Positions 1 to 7,745 of a DNA stretch of 64,000 nucleotides are shown here, in pieces; position 1 is the stretch's first letter; the number at the start of each line of letters is the position of its first letter. Source of the DNA: Desulfobacula sp964636495 (lineage in GTDB: Bacteria > Desulfobacterota > Desulfobacteria > Desulfobacterales > Desulfobacteraceae); contig CAZWSL010000007.1 of NCBI GenBank assembly GCA_964636495.1, positions 1-64,000 on the forward strand. Reading direction: 5' to 3'. The notes beneath the pieces are model-generated. The model ran no database searches. It had not been told where the DNA came from and saw only the letters and a list, made by a program, of their open reading frames with translations. The translations under genes were made by a program, and so were the position numbers.

Positions 1-425
1 TTGAAACGGATTCTAAGTATGCCGTTATTAAAGTCTGAGGTGGTGATTTGGAAAATTCCGATCTCTGAGGTGGCAGACACATGGGGGCCGATGCAGGGAC
101 AGGCATCATAGTCACCGATACTCACAATACGTATCCTGGTAAAATTCCCTTTGGGGAGTCGACTCAGGTTGAATTGTTTTTCCGCTTTTGTTTTTGAGAT
201 ATAGGTGTCAGTCACCTTCATATCAAAGTTGATTATTTTGTTGACCCGTGACTCGATTTTAATCAATTCATCCGAAGTGAGAGATCTGTTAAAGTGGTAA
301 TCGCACTTGGATTTTTTTCGTTCAATATGTGCGTTGATACAACGGCCGCAGTTGAACAACTGATCCATAGTGCTGTTGAGAATATGTTCTGCTGTGTGCA
401 TACCCGGATCAATCGATTTATTCAA
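1..425 (-). CDS. AlaX-like tRNA-editing domain protein, 3' end cut by window edge
   Basis: The reverse strand is open from a TTG at 425 to the window start, giving about 141 residues with no stop. A GGGAGGG ribosome site lies 7 nt before the TTG; the nearby ATG at 430 runs straight into a stop, so TTG is preferred. The N-terminus has HTAEH (H10, H14) and further on CIGPH (C111, H115). This HxxxH plus CxxxH pairing is the zinc-binding signature of the second additional domain shared by AlaRS, ThrRS and free-standing AlaX proteins, which deacylate mischarged tRNA such as Ser-tRNA(Ala). There is no synthetase catalytic domain before it. The exact tRNA substrate cannot be told from this fragment. 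Confidence 0.72.
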   Translation of the reverse strand, partial: MNKSIDPGMHTAEHILNSTMDQLFNCGRCINAHIERKKSKCDYHFNRSLTSDELIKIESRVNKIINFDMKVTDTYISKTKAEKQFNLSRLPKGNFTRIRIVSIGDYDACPCIGPHVSATSEIGIFQITTSDFNNGILRIRF

Positions 426-1057
426 AACATGTCCCTCCCAGTTTTTTTAAGCATGAATTTTTCATAGTCATCTGCTTTTTTAATTTTCACTTTATTGCTC
501 CACAATCTCATTATTACCATCTGTTTTTGTAAAAAATAAACTCATATATTGGTGATATATAGTATGTTGATCAATCAAATACAATATCTGATGCCCTAGC
601 TTCAAGCATCTATATTCAGATTCAGCTTTACAGCTCTATAGATTAATGCCTGAAAACCGATTGATCACAGCAAGTGGAGTTATTCATGATTTTTTTGTTA
701 AAAATCTACATCATCCATCTTTTCCCTTAATAACTTTTTCTCAACTCACACGATGAGTTAGTTTTTTTATAAGTTTTTAATAGGAAGCACATCTGATGAT
801 CAGAACAGTTTATATTTACAATAAATTTAAAAACATGAATTGTTCTGATATCAGTGCAGGATCACATTTTAACAAATTACAGATTCCTTGATTATTCAAG
901 AGAGTGTTAACTGAAAAATGCAGCATATTGCAATATTTATTTTTACTTGACTACATCAATTGGTAGTGCCTTAATATATATTGTCAATTTTTTAGGAAAA
1001 TTGAGGACTCTTCCCCTTGCTGCAGATAATGAGAAAACTGAAATAAGGAGATCGAAA
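426..1057. other. AT-rich intergenic region upstream of the 1058 gene
   Basis: No convincing gene is seen here on either strand. An open frame beginning with TTG at 947 runs into the next gene, but it lacks a ribosome site and its first 37 codons look non-coding. The region holds a small hairpin, AACTCA at 743-748 with TGAGTT at 754-759, followed by a run of seven T (weak terminator on the plus strand), and a longer inverted repeat at 794-853 listed separately. Confidence 0.5.
794..853. repeat. Inverted repeat upstream of the 1058 gene
   Basis: The left arm TGATGATCAGAACA (794-807) and right arm TGTTCTGATATCA (841-853) are reverse complements apart from one extra base. They are separated by 33 AT-rich bases. 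It could be a hairpin or a two-half-site operator about 200 nt before the start at 1058. There is no T-run after it, so it is not a normal terminator. Confidence 0.45.
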
Positions 1058-2320
1058 ATGCCGGACAGAATAAATGCTCAAGATGCCTACAATAGCAGGA
1101 TAGCACCTTATCAGGATGATGCAAGACCTCAACTGTTGGCAAAAGGGCTCAATAAACATGACAAGCCGGATTATTCAGGCTTGTTTAACAGAGTCAAGCG
1201 ATATCTTGCCCGGCAGACTCCAGCGCAGCAGTTTGAATTTGATGTTGCCCTCTGGTATGGCTACCTGACCAAAGCTGTTCCAGAATCCGAAAGATGGAAA
1301 AAGACCATGGTGAAACGGATTTTCACTCTGCTGGCTTATGGTGGACTGCTCGTTAACAGGGGTGGGTGGAATCGCAGGACAGGTGAACCAACTACCAACG
1401 TATGGATGCCGTGGTCCCAACAGGAAGTTCCCATTTGCAGTGCCATATCACACACGGCCAGAGTTTTGGTATGGATGCCTCGCGGTGCTGATGAAAATCG
1501 ATTCTGGACATGGTTGTGGGCCGGTCATAGAGTAGAGACCCGTATGGCAGCTTCACACGGAATGGAGTTAGTGCCCGAGGGTAATGTCGGCTATGGGGTG
1601 CGGAAAGGAGTTAAAGAAAATAAGAGTAAAGGCACTGCCAATCATTTTGGGGTCAATATCTGCCTGGGCGGCAGAGGGAATATTCATCCCATATCTGGAA
1701 AACGGATCCATGAGAACGGCAAACACGGCCATCTCTACATCGCCAAATCCAGGTCCAGATTCCACAATCGGAGAGGTCTTTTGATCGGGGTTGAACAGTC
1801 AGCGCCCATTGATCGTCAGATAGCCGTCAAAGGTAAAAGAGGTCGGCTTAAAACGTTATTTACCAGGAGTTTTAAACAGTGGGTTCCTGACCAGTATGGC
1901 GGCGGTCATGGTGTGGGAAAACACTCCAGGTTTTCTGCAACCGGCGGAGATGACTTTTCTTATAAAAAAAATCCCTCCAAACTGGATGCTTTCGGCCCGG
2001 CCAGAGGCCACTATTATGACGGCATGTATATTGATCTTACAACCGATAAGTTTAACCTGCTGACGACCAGAGAGTTCAATAACGATGATATCTCTTCTTT
2101 TGGCATCGCTCCGCTCGTCATGCCCGTGGTACGACGAGGTCGCAGGCGACGTCGGGGCGCCATTGATTTAGGTCAGCTGGCCCCTGTGATCCCGCCTGTC
2201 AGAAGAATTCGCCCAAGACCCAAAAGTCAACAACTGACATCGGTCTTAAAACCGTCTCGAAAAAGCAGGAAAAAACCACCACCGTTACCTCCCAGGAGAA
2301 GAAAAAGCAGCAGATTTTAA
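1058..2320 (+). CDS. Unrecognised 420-residue protein with Arg/Pro-rich C-terminal tail
   Basis: I do not recognise this family. The start at 1058 is chosen because AAGGAG sits 7 nt upstream; a longer frame from TTG 947 has no ribosome site. No signal peptide and no clear membrane helix are present. Residues about 30-190 are a mixed, Trp-rich region. The middle is rich in Gly, His and Lys, with segments such as NGKHGHLYIA and GLLIGVEQSAP, which look like a compact folded domain. The last 70 residues are highly basic (RRGRRRRRG, then Pro/Arg/Lys-rich to the end), as in nucleic-acid-binding or disordered tails. It stands alone, convergent with the rhomboid gene 11 bp away. A secreted or toxin-like role is conceivable but not shown. 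Confidence 0.6.
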   Translation: MPDRINAQDAYNSRIAPYQDDARPQLLAKGLNKHDKPDYSGLFNRVKRYLARQTPAQQFEFDVALWYGYLTKAVPESERWKKTMVKRIFTLLAYGGLLVNRGGWNRRTGEPTTNVWMPWSQQEVPICSAISHTARVLVWMPRGADENRFWTWLWAGHRVETRMAASHGMELVPEGNVGYGVRKGVKENKSKGTANHFGVNICLGGRGNIHPISGKRIHENGKHGHLYIAKSRSRFHNRRGLLIGVEQSAPIDRQIAVKGKRGRLKTLFTRSFKQWVPDQYGGGHGVGKHSRFSATGGDDFSYKKNPSKLDAFGPARGHYYDGMYIDLTTDKFNLLTTREFNNDDISSFGIAPLVMPVVRRGRRRRRGAIDLGQLAPVIPPVRRIRPRPKSQQLTSVLKPSRKSRKKPPPLPPRRRKSSRF

Positions 2321-2331
2321 AAGAAAAAGTG

Positions 2332-2877
2332 TTATCTTTTATCACTTCTGAAAAAGCCATAACCCGCACCAATAAATCCCCCGGCAAGATGGCTGAATTG
2401 TGAAATCCTGTCAACTCTCAGTGTTGAAACCACTTCACTGCCAATAAAAAGTATGGCAATGATTATAAAAGTCATGGGAATCTGTCCTGATTTTATGTTT
2501 GAAAATGAGCTCAGAAGTATCAGCATGAAGGCAATACCACTTCCACCTATAAGAGAGTTTGAAAAGAAAAATGCATTTAATAATGCTGTTGTTATTGCTG
2601 TAATTAAAACCATCTCCAATAGTTTCCCTGAACTATATTTTTCTTCAAGAAGTGGTCCGACAAGTAGAATAATCACCAGATTACCAATCAGATGCGATAG
2701 ATTTCCATGGCCCGCAATATATGAAATTAATTTTAGATAAAAATAAGGATCTGTAAAAGACAAACGGGAAGGAGAAGAAAAGTAACCTGCTGTTATCCCT
2801 TTGCTGCAAAATAATAAAACACATATTGATATTAAAGAATAAGTCAGAATCACAGGTGAGTTGTATTTTATTTTCAT
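2332..2877 (-). CDS. Rhomboid family intramembrane serine protease
   Basis: This polytopic membrane protein of 181 residues would cleave substrates within the membrane. The rhomboid hallmarks are present: HLIGN in the second helix (H62, N66), the active-site GGSG (S113), and FSHLAGGFIGAGYG with the paired H163 in the last helix and a GxxxG-like glycine series. About six hydrophobic segments fit the basic six-helix rhomboid fold. I chose the ATG at 2877 because GGAG lies 6 nt upstream; an in-frame ATG at 2889 would overlap that ribosome site. The substrate cannot be inferred. It converges with the 1058-2320 gene. Confidence 0.85.
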   Translation of the reverse strand: MKIKYNSPVILTYSLISICVLLFCSKGITAGYFSSPSRLSFTDPYFYLKLISYIAGHGNLSHLIGNLVIILLVGPLLEEKYSSGKLLEMVLITAITTALLNAFFFSNSLIGGSGIAFMLILLSSFSNIKSGQIPMTFIIIAILFIGSEVVSTLRVDRISQFSHLAGGFIGAGYGFFRSDKR

Positions 2878-2889
2878 CTCTCTCTCCAT

Positions 2890-3065
2890 AATATTCAGCT
2901 CCAGTTTTAATTTTCATCTCTTCTGGATCATCATCTGGTTTTTTTATCTTCCATGAGAGCCTGCCACCAGTAAAAAAAGGAGGAATATCTTTTTCCAATA
3001 CAGCAGCGCCTGAAGCAATAGCAGATCCTTTTTTAGTGACTGCATCATTTGAAAATATTGATAAG
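2890..3065 (-). pseudogene. Possible degraded coding remnant upstream of the rhomboid gene
   Basis: The reverse strand is open here and reads like protein (for example KKGSAIASGAAVLEKD then PPFFTGGRLSWKI), with a hydrophobic start resembling a signal peptide. There is no ATG, GTG or TTG near its beginning (a stop precedes it), and the frame runs on through the rhomboid gene in another phase, where it becomes nonsense. It may be the remains of a small exported protein, or chance. No family is recognised. Confidence 0.25.
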
Positions 3066-3108
3066 ACGCTGTAAACGAATATGCAATATGCAGGGATTTA
3101 AATTTTCT

Positions 3109-3903
3109 TTACAGGTTAAACACCTCTTTTAAGTCATAGAATCCCGGATTTTTTCCTTTTAAAAATAACCCTGCTTCAATCATTCCTCTGGCATAGGTGT
3201 TCATATTATAGACATGGGCAGACAATTCCATTCTTTCATCTTCCAATCCGAAAACAGCTTTTACAGAACCGGGATATCCACCGGATCGTATGGAACTGAA
3301 TGCAATACTTCTCTCTTTCCGGATACCCATCCCTTTTCTCGCATATGTGAAATCCATCTCATCTAAATTGAGTTCCCTGGAAATAATTTGTGCAATTTCC
3401 CTGGATGTTCCGCTGGGTGCATCCATTTTTCTATTATCATGAATATCGATTAAATCAATATCCGCCTCCCTGCCGATTTTTGATACAACCTCACGGATAA
3501 TGTCAAACAGAATATTAAATAGTTTTGAAGTGTTGCATGCCAGAATGACTGGAATGAATTCTCCGGCTTTTCTCAACATGTCGTTGTCATGATCTGAAAA
3601 GCCAGTGGTGCCTGTTACAAAAATTTTTCCGTTTGCCTTACAAATTTCAAGCGCCTGCATTGCGGTTTCAGGAGTCGTACAGTCCAGAACTGCATCGCAG
3701 TCCGATATGATTTCTGCTAAATCGTCCTGGACATTTATATTGATCTGTTCTCCAAGACCGCATACAAGTCCAATATCTTTGCCAATATAACTTCTGCCTT
3801 CCGGACCTACGGCTCCTGCAAGTTCAATGTCTGGATTGTCAAAAGCGCTTTGAACCATTGACTTGCCCATTTTCCCAGCCGGTCCCATAATTACAACTTT
3901 CAT
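3109..3903 (-). CDS. dapB: 4-hydroxy-tetrahydrodipicolinate reductase (DapB)
   Basis: DapB reduces the product of DapA with NAD(P)H in the diaminopimelate/lysine pathway, supplying peptidoglycan precursor. The protein is 264 residues, usual for the family. The Rossmann loop is MGPAGKMGKS, the C-terminal TGTTG motif is present, and the active-site loop reads IHDNRKMDAPSGTS. This keeps the catalytic His and Lys and the DAPSGT motif, but the second His of the usual HH pair is Asp. The start at 3903 has GGAGG 6 nt upstream; the ATG at 3915 overlaps that site. No dapA is nearby, so the gene stands alone. DapB identity is likely, though the sequence is divergent. Confidence 0.88.
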   Translation of the reverse strand: MKVVIMGPAGKMGKSMVQSAFDNPDIELAGAVGPEGRSYIGKDIGLVCGLGEQININVQDDLAEIISDCDAVLDCTTPETAMQALEICKANGKIFVTGTTGFSDHDNDMLRKAGEFIPVILACNTSKLFNILFDIIREVVSKIGREADIDLIDIHDNRKMDAPSGTSREIAQIISRELNLDEMDFTYARKGMGIRKERSIAFSSIRSGGYPGSVKAVFGLEDERMELSAHVYNMNTYARGMIEAGLFLKGKNPGFYDLKEVFNL

Positions 3904-4252
3904 TTTTTCCTCCATTTATCAGGATGATAATAATCGTTCAATGATTGAGAAAGCAAGTTTAAAATCATTATTTCTGGCAGCAGAACAGAACATGCTTTAT
4001 TCAGATGTCATTCATATCCTGCTGCGGGGTTGAGAGTTAAGGTTATAGACAGGGTTTCTGCAGGTCAAGCAGGCTTGAATGCTGTGATTTCCACAATAGT
4101 ATTATATTAAAAAAAAGCCTGTTTACAATGTCTACCTTGTCTGATATAGACAATTTGAACACAAAATTTTTTTCAGAATATTCACTATACATAAAAAACA
4201 GCCAGGCCGGCATCACTCTTAATTGTTCGATTGATTTTATGGAGATTTTAAT
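3904..4252. other. Divergent intergenic region between dapB and the 4253 gene
   Basis: No gene is seen. It must hold promoters for both flanking genes. An inverted repeat, TTGTCT (4137-4142) and AGACAA (4148-4153) around GATAT, lies 100 nt before the 4253 start, with a further TGTCT copy just upstream of it. This could be an operator. No confident -35/-10 pair was found. Confidence 0.4.
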
Positions 4253-4882
4253 ATGAAAAGGTTAACCATCATTTGTCTGATTGCACTCTCACCTGTTTTC
4301 TGCCTGGCATCACAAAAAGCGATTACAGAAATTGGAGATGAAGTCATCCTTTATGATGACGGTACATGGAAATATTTAAATCGTGATGCAGAAATGGATA
4401 AATCGATTTCCACGAACCATACGCCCCTCAGCAGAGGTAAAAATCTAACGTTTTTATTAAAAAGCAAAAAGAATAATTTCGGCTTGTGGATGGATCCCCA
4501 GAAATGGTCTTTTAAAAAAGCAGTTTCCAATAAAGCGGCTGAATATGAACTCAGACTGAAAGGAAAAGACCTCTACGGCATAATCATTACAGAAATGGCA
4601 GTTATCCCTGTCGAATCTCTGATTGAAATTGCACTCGAAAATGCGAGAAAGAATATTCCGGATATTGTTTCAACCTTGAAAGAGTACAGAATAGTGAACG
4701 GGAACAAAGTTATCCTGATGCAGATGCAGGGAACTTACAAAGGGATAAAACTTGTATATTACAGTATCTATTTCTCAGATAAAAACGGATCAACCCAGAT
4801 AGTAACTTATACATCACAAGGATTGTTTGAAGAGCTTCGTAAAGAGGCTGTTGATTTTTTGAGCGGATTCGTCATCAACTAA
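4253..4882 (+). CDS. Exported protein of unknown function with SH3-like N-terminal segment
   Basis: The 209-residue protein begins with a classic signal peptide (MKRLTIICLIALSPVFCLAS, cleavage probably after CLA). The mature start has TEIGDEVILYDDGTWKYL, a motif seen at the beginning of many small secreted bacterial proteins of unknown role. The remainder is a mixed alpha/beta domain ending in EEAVDFLSGF-like helix (EELRKEAVDFLSGF), which resembles periplasmic domains that handle lipids or small molecules. No catalytic residues are recognisable. It lies 68 bp before rfbD and may share its transcript, but nothing ties it to rhamnose synthesis. Confidence 0.65.
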   Translation: MKRLTIICLIALSPVFCLASQKAITEIGDEVILYDDGTWKYLNRDAEMDKSISTNHTPLSRGKNLTFLLKSKKNNFGLWMDPQKWSFKKAVSNKAAEYELRLKGKDLYGIIITEMAVIPVESLIEIALENARKNIPDIVSTLKEYRIVNGNKVILMQMQGTYKGIKLVYYSIYFSDKNGSTQIVTYTSQGLFEELRKEAVDFLSGFVIN

Positions 4883-4950
4883 TGGCAGAAACCTGTATGC
4901 TCTGAAATGGATGAAAAAGCAGTTTTACTGCAAAACAGAGAGGTGTACCC

Positions 4951-5832
4951 ATGAATGTATTGCTCATAGGCTCAAAGGGGCAGCTTGCCAGCGAACTGAT
5001 CCGCACCAGGCCTGGTGATGGTGTTGTTCTCAAAGCGATGGGTTTTCCTGACATTGATATCACAGACAGGGTAAGCATTGATCTTGCTTTTGACAATTAT
5101 CTGCCGGCAGTGGTTATCAATGCTGCAGCGTATACCAATGTGGATGGGGCGGAAAAAGATCAGGCAGGTGCATATAATGTCAATTATAAAGGGGTGGAAA
5201 ATCTTGCTCAAAAATGTATGGAACAGCAGTCACGCCTGGTTCATATTTCAACTGACTTTGTTTTCAGCGGTATGCATCCAAGACCGTATAAACCCGGTGA
5301 TACAGCCGGACCTTTATCTGTTTACGGCAAATCCAAATTAGAGGGAGAAAATGCGGCAGCAAAAATAATGAATCAGGATGCTCTAATTATCAGAACAGCC
5401 TGGCTTTACTCCTCCTTTGGGAATAATTTTGTTAAAACCATGCTCAAGCTTATGGCTGAAAAAGAGAACTTGAGTATCGTTGATGACCAGGTCGGGACAC
5501 CCACCTGGGCCAATGGGCTGGCAGAGACTGTCTGGAACGCTGTTCAGCATAACCTGACAGGTGTTTATCACTGGACTGATTCAGGTGTTGCATCCTGGTA
5601 TGACTTTGCCGTTGCTATTCAGGAAGAGGCTTTGGCCGCCGGCATACTTTTAAAAAACATTCCCCTGCAGCCAATTCCTTCAGAAGAGTATCCCACACCG
5701 GCAAAGCGGCCATTTTTCAGTGTGCTTGACACAAGATCCATCCAGGAAGCTCTGAACATCAGGCCTCTCCACTGGCGTGCTCAATTAAGAAAAATGATTA
5801 AAGAGATATCAACTCAACTATCTGAAGCGTGA
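4951..5832 (+). CDS. rfbD: dTDP-4-dehydrorhamnose reductase
   Basis: RfbD catalyses the last step of dTDP-L-rhamnose synthesis, using NAD(P)H. The 293-residue protein has the Rossmann motif GSKGQLA at the start, the STDFVFSG segment with the catalytic Thr region, and YGKSKLEGE holding the catalytic Tyr-xxx-Lys of the short-chain dehydrogenase family. RTAWLYS and GVYHW complete the RfbD pattern. GAGAGG lies 8 nt before the ATG. The other three genes of the pathway (rfbA, rfbB, rfbC) are about 51 kb away on the opposite strand, so the pathway is split. Confidence 0.93.
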   Translation: MNVLLIGSKGQLASELIRTRPGDGVVLKAMGFPDIDITDRVSIDLAFDNYLPAVVINAAAYTNVDGAEKDQAGAYNVNYKGVENLAQKCMEQQSRLVHISTDFVFSGMHPRPYKPGDTAGPLSVYGKSKLEGENAAAKIMNQDALIIRTAWLYSSFGNNFVKTMLKLMAEKENLSIVDDQVGTPTWANGLAETVWNAVQHNLTGVYHWTDSGVASWYDFAVAIQEEALAAGILLKNIPLQPIPSEEYPTPAKRPFFSVLDTRSIQEALNIRPLHWRAQLRKMIKEISTQLSEA

Positions 5833-5868
5833 TTTCATCTTTATCCGTTAAAAAATCAGGTTCAGGAT

Positions 5869-6003
5869 ATGGTGCAAATCAGATTTCAGATTGAATACTT
5901 GCAAAAAATCAGCGAACTGTATACAAGTGGTCTGGATTTAATAAAATCAGAGATAGAGCGTATGTTACAGCCCACAGCAGAAGTGAATGATCATGACGTA
6001 TAA
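5869..6003 (+). CDS. Possible small protein, 44 residues
   Basis: An ATG at 5869 opens 44 codons that read as a charged amphipathic helix (MVQIRFQIEYLQKISELYT at the start) and end in TAA at 6001-6003. Its end overlaps the start of the next small ORF by about 17 nt, as expected for translational coupling. AGG elements lie just upstream, but the ribosome site is not strong. I recognise no family. It is 36 bp after rfbD. It could be a real small gene or chance. Confidence 0.42.
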   Translation: MVQIRFQIEYLQKISELYTSGLDLIKSEIERMLQPTAEVNDHDV

Positions 6004-6169
6004 CTTTGATCCGGATAAATGGTATGATGATGAATTGTTCTTGATTCAGTCAAAATTGAAGAGCAGAAAAATATCACAGAATGAATATGACAGGGCCGTT
6101 GAAATCCTGGATAGAAAACATGATGAGATGTGGAAGCGCCTGGACGGGACATATCAAATAAAACCGTGA
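5987..6169 (+). CDS. Small hypothetical protein, 60 residues
   Basis: The sequence is acidic and helical (NFDPDKWYDDELFLIQSKL), with a central QNEYDRAVEILDRKHDEMW segment. It looks like a short cytosolic helical-hairpin protein. ATG codons at 5987 and 5993 are both possible; neither has a strong ribosome site, so translation may depend on coupling to the overlapping 44-residue ORF. It lies before a SAM methyltransferase gene. No function can be assigned. Confidence 0.55.
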   Translation: MIMTYNFDPDKWYDDELFLIQSKLKSRKISQNEYDRAVEILDRKHDEMWKRLDGTYQIKP

Positions 6170-6240
6170 TCATTAAGCCCCCTGTTTCTGATTCGGTACA
6201 GCTTGAGAAAAGATAGATAATCACATATTTTCCGGAAATT

Positions 6241-6936
6241 ATGAAAAGATCATCAAAGAACAGACTCACCCCTCAACAGCAGGAACTCTTTCCCGGCAGC
6301 AGTCTGTTTCATAAAATTGCAAGGGCTGTCTGCCGCGCCGGAACACTGCCGAGAAAAGAGCTCCATGAAGCGTGGGAAATGGCAAGAAGGATACGGCGAA
6401 AATACAGAGGAGGCAGGGTTCTGGACCTTGCCTGCGGGCATGGCCTCCTGGCGCATATCATGCTCATCCTTGATGACAGTTCAAAAACGGCTGTTGCCGT
6501 GGACAGAGCGCTTCCGTTAAATGCCGGGAGGTTGTCCGGTAAATTGATTGAATCCTGGCCAAGACTGGAAGACAGAATCATTTATAAAGAGATGGATATA
6601 CAGGAAATCACGGCTTTTCCCGATGATATCATAGTCTCTGCCCATGCCTGCGGCTCTCTGACCGATCTTATCATTGACAAGGCCATTGAGTCCCATGCAA
6701 GAGTGGCGGTCCTGCCCTGCTGCCATAATGTAAAAGAGTCTCCCTCAGCCGGCCTTGAAGGATGGATGGATAAAACCCTTGCCGTGGACACAGCAAGGGC
6801 TGTAAGGCTCAGGTCAAATGGCTATCAGATTGTGACCCGGAAAATTCCTGAAAGCATTACACCCAAAAACCGGTTGCTCATGGGTGAATATTTAAAAAAA
6901 CAGATCGTGTCTGAACACAGACAGGATCATTTCTAA
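6241..6936 (+). CDS. Class I SAM-dependent methyltransferase (Methyltransf_32/GSTCD-like)
   Basis: This 231-residue protein has the SAM-binding motif LDLACGHGLLAHI at about residues 61-73 and an acidic second strand ending VAVDRALP. The later VSAHACGSLTD and AVLPCCHN motifs are typical of a methyltransferase group related to the TRM13 and GSTCD domains, where the CC-H segment replaces the usual NPPY-type motif. The substrate is probably RNA or a small molecule, but this is not certain. It follows two small ORFs, and a 152-bp gap separates it from the next operon. Confidence 0.75.
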   Translation: MKRSSKNRLTPQQQELFPGSSLFHKIARAVCRAGTLPRKELHEAWEMARRIRRKYRGGRVLDLACGHGLLAHIMLILDDSSKTAVAVDRALPLNAGRLSGKLIESWPRLEDRIIYKEMDIQEITAFPDDIIVSAHACGSLTDLIIDKAIESHARVAVLPCCHNVKESPSAGLEGWMDKTLAVDTARAVRLRSNGYQIVTRKIPESITPKNRLLMGEYLKKQIVSEHRQDHF

Positions 6937-7009
6937 TACAACCATAACTGGATCCCGGCCAGAGCAGATAAGGGTGAAAAGGAATACTATTTTTTATTTA
7001 TCAACATCG

Positions 7010-7036
7010 ATTTCAAAATTAACATTGATTTGAAAT
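7010..7036. promoter_or_regulatory. Inverted repeat, possible operator
   Basis: ATTTCAAA (7010-7017) and TTTGAAAT (7029-7036) are perfect reverse complements 11 bp apart. They lie 53 bp before the zinc-ribbon/editing-domain/Nudix operon, where a regulator would bind near a promoter. No matching regulator is identified. Confidence 0.3.
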
Positions 7037-7088
7037 TGTTATGTCGATATATAACGGTACGGAAAAATAATAAAGAATTGAATAGAGG

Positions 7089-7322
7089 ATGATTGATTTG
7101 AAGCAGAAAAGAACAGAACCATTACAAGCGAATCCACAATTAAAAGCCTATTTTTGCCCCTATTGTCAAAAAAAGTTAATGACAGGGGATGTCAGAAGAT
7201 TATCAATGACCTGCCCTAATTGTTATAAAATGATTGATGCTGATGAGAAAGATCTTTTAGAAAATAATCCTGAGGATGAAGTCCGGGATAGTGCAGGGCA
7301 TGGTGCTGAATATCAGAGCTGA
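7089..7322 (+). CDS. Small zinc-ribbon protein
   Basis: The 77-residue protein contains CPYC (about residues 23-26) and CPNC (about 42-45), a four-cysteine zinc ribbon, between a basic N-terminus and an acidic C-terminus. Such small ribbons bind RNA or protein partners; the role here is unknown. It is the first gene of a tight operon with the ThrRS-editing-domain protein (15 bp later) and the Nudix hydrolase. GAGG touches the ATG directly, so the true start could be the TTG three codons in. Confidence 0.7.
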   Translation: MIDLKQKRTEPLQANPQLKAYFCPYCQKKLMTGDVRRLSMTCPNCYKMIDADEKDLLENNPEDEVRDSAGHGAEYQS

Positions 7323-7337
7323 ATCTTTGGAGAGCTT

Positions 7338-7745
7338 ATGAGAGTACTGTTTTGGTATTGTGACAGATTTGCATGGGTTCCGGCCATGAAGACCCTGAAA
7401 AATGTTCCGGATTCAGAATCGGAAGAGCAGGAGAAGGTTATAACTGCCTTTGTTCATGTTGAACCTCAAGATATACAGGAAAAGAGTTCAGCTGAAACAA
7501 AGCTTGTCAAAAATGCGAAATGGCTTGCCCGCAAATGGGAAACAAAGAAAATTCTTCTGCATTCCTTTACCCATTTATCGGAAGAAAAAGCAGATTCGAA
7601 TCAGGCGAAACTGCTTCTGGACCGTGTTCAGGAGAGGCTTGTAAAGGCAGACTATGAAGCATGCCAGACCGCATATGGATATTTCAATGATCTGGTCATC
7701 GAGGCAAAAGGACATCCACTTGCCAGGATTTTCAAGGAATTTTAA
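7338..7745 (+). CDS. Stand-alone archaeal-type threonyl-tRNA synthetase editing domain protein
   Basis: The whole 135-residue protein corresponds to the N-terminal editing domain of archaeal ThrRS (tRNA-Thr_ED family), which is related to D-aminoacyl-tRNA deacylase. Matching features are the RVLFWYCDR start, VITAFVHVEP, the HSFTHLSEE segment (H79 aligns with the functional His), and YGYFNDLVIEAKGHPL near the end. In archaeal enzymes the Tyr-Tyr-Lys of the last block is important; here Asn stands where that Lys is expected. No synthetase domain is attached. GGAG lies upstream of the ATG, and the stop codon directly abuts the Nudix start. A role in clearing mischarged tRNA is inferred from the family. 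Confidence 0.82.
   Translation: MRVLFWYCDRFAWVPAMKTLKNVPDSESEEQEKVITAFVHVEPQDIQEKSSAETKLVKNAKWLARKWETKKILLHSFTHLSEEKADSNQAKLLLDRVQERLVKADYEACQTAYGYFNDLVIEAKGHPLARIFKEF

Noticed and set aside
947..1057. N-terminal extension of the 1058 gene from a TTG start
   Set aside because: No ribosome site, non-coding-like sequence, and a good AAGGAG directly before the ATG at 1058.
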